In this document: positions 21,813-26,469 of the stretch, piece by piece
Numbering within the stretch: position 1 is the first letter of the stretch
Layout of the letters: each line of letters begins with the position of its first letter
DNA from: a virus
Direction: 5' to 3' (one strand)
Length of the DNA: 26,469 nt
Virus record (IMG/VR): IMGVR_UViG_3300030503_001052
Coordinates: 1-26,469 of that record
Translations under genes and position numbers: made by a program
The notes under the pieces: generated by a model
The model's input: the letters and a program-made list of their open reading frames with translations, nothing else
What the model was told of the DNA's origin: nothing
The model's database searches: none

Positions 21813-24760
21813 ACGTTGGCTGTTTGCACACCCGAGCCGCGCGGAACGGAGAACGATGCCTGGTTATTATGTTGCACCGTGGCGCCTTGCGCATTCTTGC
21901 CGGTCGTGTTGACGTTGACATTGACGTTGAGCGTATCCTGCGCGCCCTGGCTGTTGGCACCGTTTGACGTTTCTCCCGCAATCTTGGTCGGCGCACCGCC
22001 CAATGCGAACGCCACACCCTTGTCAATCTGATCATCGGTGACAGTGTTTTTACCGTTTTCTTGTTTCAGAATGGCTTTTCCCAGCACCCGCAACACCTTC
22101 GGGTCGTGCAAATTCAGTTTCTCGTCTGCCCTGAAACCGGTCATTTTCGATACGTGGGCGATGTAGCCGGCCGTATCGTTTTTGTCGCCTTTCGGCGCAT
22201 AGGGCGACACGATGTCGGCAATCGTATTGCGATGATGCCCGTCTTGCGCATACAGCAAATTCTTGAAACCCGCATTGACTCCGGTTTGCAGATCAGCGAA
22301 TTTCAGGTAACCGCCGGACTCGGTTTGTCCCTTTTCCCAAGGGCGCATGTCGAACGGATTGTTGTTGCGTTCGCCAATGGGTCCGTTTGGATTGCCCTGG
22401 ACACCGGCAGCGGCGTTTGCTGCGCCGTCGCCCCCCGCTGGTTGATCAGCACCGCTGGCGGCCTTGTTGAGCTTGTCGTTGGCATCTTGCATGGCTTTTT
22501 CGCGCGCATCGATGGCTGCTTTGTCTGTTGTGCGACGTTTTTCGACGTCAGCTAAGTCCGCATTGCTTTTCGTTTTCAGAGCGGCCATTTGCGCATCGAT
22601 GGCGTCGCGTTGCTTCGCCAGTCGTGCGCGATCGGTTTGCGAGATAGGCGTACTCCCTAACAATTTATTGTTGAGCCCGTGCCGTTTCGTTTCCAGTTCA
22701 CCCATTTGCTTGGCGTAGTCGCCCGCAATGGTCGTTCTCTCCTGATCATGCCCCGCATCGACTTCCGATATCTCCGCGTCGAGCGCTGCTTTGTGCAGAC
22801 TCTTTGCGGTACCGCCGGCCATCTTCAGCAACGCATCGCGCATCGTATTCATCGGGCCGATCAGCTTGTCGCCGACGGCGGTCTGCGCCGTCTCGACCGC
22901 CTTGATGCCCGCCAGCATGTCCTTGCCTTCGGTATTTTCCTGATCTCTCCCGGCCATCGTCTTGATCAGCGCATCCCGGAAATCACCAAACCCCTTATCG
23001 CGCGCGACATCGATCGATTTAGTCTCAACGGTGGACAGCGCATCCTTGCCGGTGCGCCGCTTGATGCCCGTGTAGATCGCATCGAGATCGCCCGAGGTCT
23101 TCGCGCCGCCGATATTGGCAATCGTCGCAATACCGCCGGTGTTGAGTTTATTAATATCGACGCCGGCATGATTGACCATGTCGCCCAGCCCGCTGACTTG
23201 TTTCGCATTCAAGTTCAACATGGCGGCGGCTTGCTGGTTCGATTGCAGTCCGAAGAAATTCTTGGCCGCGTCCAGCTTCAGTAGCGGGTTGTTGAATTGC
23301 TTGTCGAGATTTTCCCGAATCGACTGGAAATTGGTGACGCCACGGTTGCCGTCGGTGACCGTCCCGTCTTTCGATGAATCAATGCCGTTCGCGAGCAGAT
23401 ACTTGCCGATTTCCGTATCAGCCCCGAAGGTCGAGCCGCGCGTGGCAAACAGACCGCCCGATGCCAGTGCGCTGGCCCGGAACGGATCAATCTTGCCTTG
23501 CTGGCCAAACGTCCCCAGCGTGAAATTTTGCCCGGCCTCGCCGACATTGCCCATCGTGGACATGGCGCCATTGGCTTGCCCGAGAATGGCTTGTGCAGCG
23601 TCCGCCGTCATGCCCGACGACCCAGAATGCAGCATCGATCCATAGGCGGCCGCATAGGCACCCGTGTTGGGCATCGACAGACTCAAGCGCGCCATGCCGC
23701 TGGCCATGGATTGCACGAACTGCATGACGTCACCGGCCATCGCGCGCCCGCCAGATTTATTAACAGCTTCGGCGATCTGCAGCGCCAGTTCGCGGTTGTT
23801 TTGCTTGGGATCGATGTTTTTCATGGCGCCGAAGAATCCGACGCCCTGGCTCGGGTCCATCCCATAGGCGCGACTAAACCGCACGGACGAGCGCACATCG
23901 CCCATCATCCCCTCGGCGGTTTCGCCTGGAGCGTTGCGGCTAATCTTGTTGTACTGCTCGGCGAGCTGGACGAACTCCTTCGAGTTGACACCCAAACCCT
24001 GACTGGCGACATCGCTCATGGCTTTCAAGCCGGCAAAACTGACGCCGAGGTCACCCATTTGCCGCTTTAAGGTGTCCAGCCCGGTGTCGCGATCCTTTGC
24101 CATGCCGTAGCCTTCGGACACGGCCTGACCGGCCTTGAAGATGCCCAAGACAGCAGCACCGATCAGCCCACCACGCAACAATCCCGCAGCGCCCCCACCG
24201 ACGCCTCCGTCGGCAGAGCCGGATTGCGCGCCCTTGATCGCGCCATCGGCGATCTGCCCGAACCCACCACCCACGCCCTTAGAAAACGCTCCCGCCACCC
24301 TGCTCGCAAAGCCATTACCGCCTGCTTGTCGGCTAGACTTTCTCGGAACAGGCGGTTTCCCCGGATTAGCGGGGTTGGGTGGTAGTGGAACCGGCGCGAA
24401 ATTCCCCATGTCCCAGGCTGTACCCCTCGCTGCATAGCCAAACGCTTTGTCGCGCATGCGTTGCGCGGCGTGCGGGTCAATCGAGAGTTGACTGAAATCG
24501 ACATCCTGGATGCCCTTGCCGACCTGGCCCGTCGCTTTCAGGGAATCGCGCAGGGATTTCGAGCGTTGGATCGCCTGCTCAAAATTCTTGTTGAGCGTAT
24601 GCAGGTCTTTTGTCGCTGTGGCGACGTCAACCGGCTTGAACTTGACGCTGCCGGCGGTTGCCACCGCTTTGGCTAGTTGGTTGACCGATTGGGTGATCTC
24701 ATCGATCGCCTTCGAGACATTCGAGCCGTCCGCATTGACGCCAATTTTTACATCAGCCAA
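21809..24760 (-). CDS. Tape measure protein with a lysozyme-like domain
   Basis: A 983-residue protein. The N-terminal 100 residues are helical (IDEITQSVNQLAKAVATAGS, LNKNFEQAIQRSKSLRDSL), followed by a Gly-rich hydrophobic segment at about 205-235, long helical regions and a Lys/Asp/Ala-rich coiled coil at about 680-770, as expected for a tail length ruler that is also ejected. Residues about 796-915 are a separate enzyme-like domain: ERNNNPFDMR, GGYLKFADLQTGVNAGFKNL, NTIADIVSPYAP and DTAGYIAHVSKMTGF match virion peptidoglycan hydrolases of the NNPxNxR type. It probably opens the cell wall during DNA entry. The start is a TTG with GGGAGG about eight bases upstream, inside the end of the chaperone frame. 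It precedes the hub with an ATGA overlap. Confidence 0.85.
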   Translation of the reverse strand: MADVKIGVNADGSNVSKAIDEITQSVNQLAKAVATAGSVKFKPVDVATATKDLHTLNKNFEQAIQRSKSLRDSLKATGQVGKGIQDVDFSQLSIDPHAAQRMRDKAFGYAARGTAWDMGNFAPVPLPPNPANPGKPPVPRKSSRQAGGNGFASRVAGAFSKGVGGGFGQIADGAIKGAQSGSADGGVGGGAAGLLRGGLIGAAVLGIFKAGQAVSEGYGMAKDRDTGLDTLKRQMGDLGVSFAGLKAMSDVASQGLGVNSKEFVQLAEQYNKISRNAPGETAEGMMGDVRSSVRFSRAYGMDPSQGVGFFGAMKNIDPKQNNRELALQIAEAVNKSGGRAMAGDVMQFVQSMASGMARLSLSMPNTGAYAAAYGSMLHSGSSGMTADAAQAILGQANGAMSTMGNVGEAGQNFTLGTFGQQGKIDPFRASALASGGLFATRGSTFGADTEIGKYLLANGIDSSKDGTVTDGNRGVTNFQSIRENLDKQFNNPLLKLDAAKNFFGLQSNQQAAAMLNLNAKQVSGLGDMVNHAGVDINKLNTGGIATIANIGGAKTSGDLDAIYTGIKRRTGKDALSTVETKSIDVARDKGFGDFRDALIKTMAGRDQENTEGKDMLAGIKAVETAQTAVGDKLIGPMNTMRDALLKMAGGTAKSLHKAALDAEISEVDAGHDQERTTIAGDYAKQMGELETKRHGLNNKLLGSTPISQTDRARLAKQRDAIDAQMAALKTKSNADLADVEKRRTTDKAAIDAREKAMQDANDKLNKAASGADQPAGGDGAANAAAGVQGNPNGPIGERNNNPFDMRPWEKGQTESGGYLKFADLQTGVNAGFKNLLYAQDGHHRNTIADIVSPYAPKGDKNDTAGYIAHVSKMTGFRADEKLNLHDPKVLRVLGKAILKQENGKNTVTDDQIDKGVAFALGGAPTKIAGETSNGANSQGAQDTLNVNVNVNTTGKNAQGATVQHNNQASFSVPRGSGVQTANV

Positions 24761-25115
24761 TATTTATGTCCTCCCAATCATCGACCGGCGTGGCCGGCTT
24801 ATTTGCTGCTGGCTTAGTTAACGCAGCACGCCGTTTCAATGCCGCCAGCTCTTCGCCGATCTGCGCAAAGCCGTCTGTCACCGCCGCAAGGTCGAAATCG
24901 TCATCGACAATTTCTTCCTGCACCTTGTTGGCCTGATACTGATAGGCCCAGTATTCGGTTTCTATTGCCTCGTCGGTCGCCCGCAGATAACGCTCGTCCG
25001 TCGGCGCCAGGTTGTATTTATTGCGAAACCACAGGCGATGGGTGTTCGCCAGTTCCCGCCCGGCCTTCTTTGCCACCCTTGTCCTGTTGCGGTCGAAACG
25101 ACAGCTCCTTGTCAC
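24753..25115 (-). CDS. Tail assembly chaperone, second frame (GT-type extension)
   Basis: An open frame of 120 codons directly before the tape measure gene, overlapping the first chaperone frame by about 100 bases in the +1 (equivalently -2) register. The protein is charged and helical (KAGRELANTHRLWFRNKYNL, EIVDDDFDLAAVTDGFAQIG). In many tailed phages, the second chaperone domain is made only as a frameshift fusion to the first and binds the tape measure protein. The GTG at 25115 lies in the overlap and has no evident ribosome binding site, so fusion by frameshifting is more likely than independent initiation. Confidence 0.65.
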   Translation of the reverse strand: MTRSCRFDRNRTRVAKKAGRELANTHRLWFRNKYNLAPTDERYLRATDEAIETEYWAYQYQANKVQEEIVDDDFDLAAVTDGFAQIGEELAALKRRAALTKPAANKPATPVDDWEDINIG

Positions 25116-25407
25116 GGAGCGCCCTCCAGATCGTAATTAGTTTGTTTTCGTAATCGTCATCCACCAGCGGATCAAGGTGGTCGAGATCGAAGCCATCCGG
25201 GCCGCCCACCAGCAAGAGCTGGATCGTCACAAATGCGAGTGCCGCGATATCGGCCATGTTGCCGTCGGCGTCGTAGTGGCCATCTGTGACCTGGTTGTAC
25301 CGGCCGCGAATCTTGAACAGGTCGCCGACCGAGCGGCGGGCAAAGAGAAAGCGGCCTAGTTGGTCGACGTCGACGGCAAAGTCGGTAGCATGAGCGGTGC
25401 GCGGCAT
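25018..25407 (-). CDS. Tail assembly chaperone, first frame (G-type)
   Basis: A 129-residue acidic protein (DVDQLGRFLFARRSVGDLFK, LAFVTIQLLLVGG, FDLDHLDPLVDDDYENKLIT) between tail tube and tape measure, the position of tail assembly chaperones. The start was chosen at the ATG at 25407 with GGA upstream, not at a TTG four codons earlier. The last 30 or so codons overlap the second frame; the terminated form ends in SPVVSQ. It guides polymerisation of the tube around the tape measure and is absent from the virion in studied phages. Confidence 0.75.
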   Translation of the reverse strand: MPRTAHATDFAVDVDQLGRFLFARRSVGDLFKIRGRYNQVTDGHYDADGNMADIAALAFVTIQLLLVGGPDGFDLDHLDPLVDDDYENKLITIWRALRDKELSFRPQQDKGGKEGRAGTGEHPSPVVSQ

Positions 25408-25454
25408 GGTGGATTCCAAAAACGATGAAGGGTGTAAAAATGCATTGTGCTGTC

Positions 25455-25487
25455 ACGACAGGGCCGTCAATTGGACGGCCCTGTCGT
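25455..25487 (-). terminator. Strong hairpin after the tail tube gene
   Basis: A perfect 14-base stem (arms 25455-25468 and 25474-25487) with a five-base loop lies between the tube stop codon and the chaperone start. On the minus strand it is followed by GACAGCACAATGCATTTTTA, so the T-run begins about 12 bases after the stem instead of directly after it. It probably attenuates transcription or marks an RNA end, reducing chaperone and tape measure expression relative to sheath and tube. Full termination would cut off the rest of the operon, so leakiness or antitermination must be assumed. Confidence 0.65.
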
Positions 25488-25508
25488 TGTCTGCTGGGTT
25501 GGGTCTGA

Positions 25509-25943
25509 TTACAACGTGGTGCCCTGGACGTCCAGGGCATTGAATTGCCCCGACTGCATGACGATGGCATGTTTGGAGACTTCGACATCGCCCGACGCAT
25601 ACGAGCAGCCGACGTATTTACGCAGCAAGGTGCCGTCGGTCTTCGAGTAGACCTCGAAATCGAACACCAGGCCTTGCAACATGGCGTCGCCGTTTTCTGC
25701 GGCGGCCCCCGAGGCGAGTAATGCACCTGCATTCAAGGCCATGACCTGCACGCTGATCGAATGCCGTGCCATGGTTGGGACGTATTCCTGCACATGGATA
25801 TCGCCGACGCCGCTGGCCGGTTCCGGCGAATAATCGTCGTTGAGCCGCACCGACTGAATCAGGCCGACTTGCACCCCGCCGAAGGTCACCACGATCAGGT
25901 TGCCTGTGCGGGTCTTGAGATTCACACTATTCTGGATCGTCAT
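25509..25943 (-). CDS. Tail tube protein
   Basis: A 144-residue protein directly after the sheath gene, with AGGAG ten bases before its ATG. The beta-rich pattern (NLIVVTFGGVQVGLIQSVRL, YSPEPASGVGDIHVQEYVPT, RHSISVQVMAL, LVFDFEVYSKTDG) and its size fit tube proteins of contractile tails, which stack as hexameric rings inside the sheath. It ends in a strand with QSGQFNALDVQGTTL. The assignment is based on gene order and fold-like pattern; no diagnostic motif exists for the family. Confidence 0.75.
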   Translation of the reverse strand: MTIQNSVNLKTRTGNLIVVTFGGVQVGLIQSVRLNDDYSPEPASGVGDIHVQEYVPTMARHSISVQVMALNAGALLASGAAAENGDAMLQGLVFDFEVYSKTDGTLLRKYVGCSYASGDVEVSKHAIVMQSGQFNALDVQGTTL

Positions 25944-25956
25944 CTATTCTTGCTCC

Positions 25957-26469
25957 TCATGACGATGTCGCCGTGCCGCTGAAGGGCACGGAGAAGATGG
26001 TGATCGGCACGAAGTCCACACCCAAGACCGGCGAACACTGGAAGGACACAGCCAGGACGTTGCCAATCGATGAGGCAGTGATGCCCGTATAGGCGGGGCT
26101 GGCGGCATTGCCCGTCAAGACGCCCGGTCCCTGTGGCTCGGGAATCGACAGCAGGCGCAATTGCGATTCCGTGATGCTGACCGCGCGACCCATGGTGATC
26201 GGCGTGTTTTTGGAGCCGCGCAGCACATCCAGGGCCGTTCGTACGTTTTGCGCAACGAAATCGAGTGCCCAGCCGACCGATTGTTCTACTTTGTCGTAGC
26301 GGTTGTCGTTCAACCAGGTGCTGATCGATTGCACCACCTTGTAGCCGCTCGCGGTCGCCTCGATGCACAAGACGCCGCCCTGGATCAACGGATCGGTATC
26401 GGTCGGATTGAGCAGTACACGCTCCACCCCGGAAAAGTTCAATGACTTATTCGTCATTGGTGTGCCGGG
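25957..26469 (-). CDS. Tail sheath protein, C-terminal part (cut by window edge)
   Basis: At least 170 residues, open to the right edge of the window: four sense codons (PGTP) precede the first ATG in frame, so this is the end of a longer gene and the internal ATG at 26457 is not the start. The sequence fits the C-terminal domain of contractile sheath proteins: LLNPTDTDPLIQGGVLCIEA, YKVVQSISTWLNDNRYDKVE, a helical DFVAQNVRTALDVLRG segment and a last strand LAVSFQCSPVLGVDFVPITI. This domain lies close to the tube and carries the strand exchange that links subunits. It establishes the contractile nature of the tail. Confidence 0.8.
   Translation of the reverse strand, partial: PGTPMTNKSLNFSGVERVLLNPTDTDPLIQGGVLCIEATASGYKVVQSISTWLNDNRYDKVEQSVGWALDFVAQNVRTALDVLRGSKNTPITMGRAVSITESQLRLLSIPEPQGPGVLTGNAASPAYTGITASSIGNVLAVSFQCSPVLGVDFVPITIFSVPFSGTATSS

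Overview
The window reads as the late structural and lysis region of a contractile-tailed (myovirus-type) phage or prophage of a Gram-negative, probably proteobacterial host. The contractile tail is shown by the C-terminal part of a tail sheath protein at the right edge, followed by a tail tube, an overlapping tail assembly chaperone pair, a tape measure protein, a hub, a spike, LysM/gp25, gpJ and gpI proteins. The Gram-negative host is inferred from the GH73 endolysin, the lipoprotein (spanin-like) gene and the moderately GC-rich composition. No integrase, att site, terminase, capsid gene, tRNA, rRNA or CRISPR array is visible, so lytic phage and integrated prophage cannot be told apart.

Almost everything is on the minus strand and is transcribed from right to left. 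Reading that way: tail shaft (sheath, tube, chaperones, tape measure; 26469 to 21809); hub and spike (21812 to 19528); an AT-richer two-gene insertion (19527 to 16117); baseplate (LysM-linked protein, LysM-gp25, gpJ, gpI; 16116 to 12223); a fibre region with two likely receptor-binding proteins, each followed by a small FLxRF-type protein (12207 to 5817); a GV-repeat protein, a PAAR tip protein and two small phage proteins (5803 to 3302); and a lysis region (coiled-coil membrane protein, HNH-like protein, GH73 endolysin, small holin-like protein, lipoprotein, helical protein, patatin phospholipase; 3243 to 297). The only convincing plus-strand gene is a TraR/DksA-type zinc finger protein at the left edge. 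Many genes overlap by ATGA or GTGA, so they are translationally coupled.

The most interesting part is the insertion between the spike gene and the next baseplate gene. It carries an AIPR-family protein (named for abortive infection phage resistance) and a membrane-anchored coiled-coil protein of unknown function. It has its own promoter-like sequence overlapping an inverted repeat, and a clear intrinsic terminator at its end. This looks like a phage-carried accessory (moron) cassette, possibly an anti-phage system not yet described as a pair. Other points of interest are a +1/-2 register overlap in the tail chaperone genes, a lysozyme-like domain in the tape measure protein, a patatin lipase in the lysis region, a strong hairpin after the tube gene, and a short motif repeated in several gene junctions.
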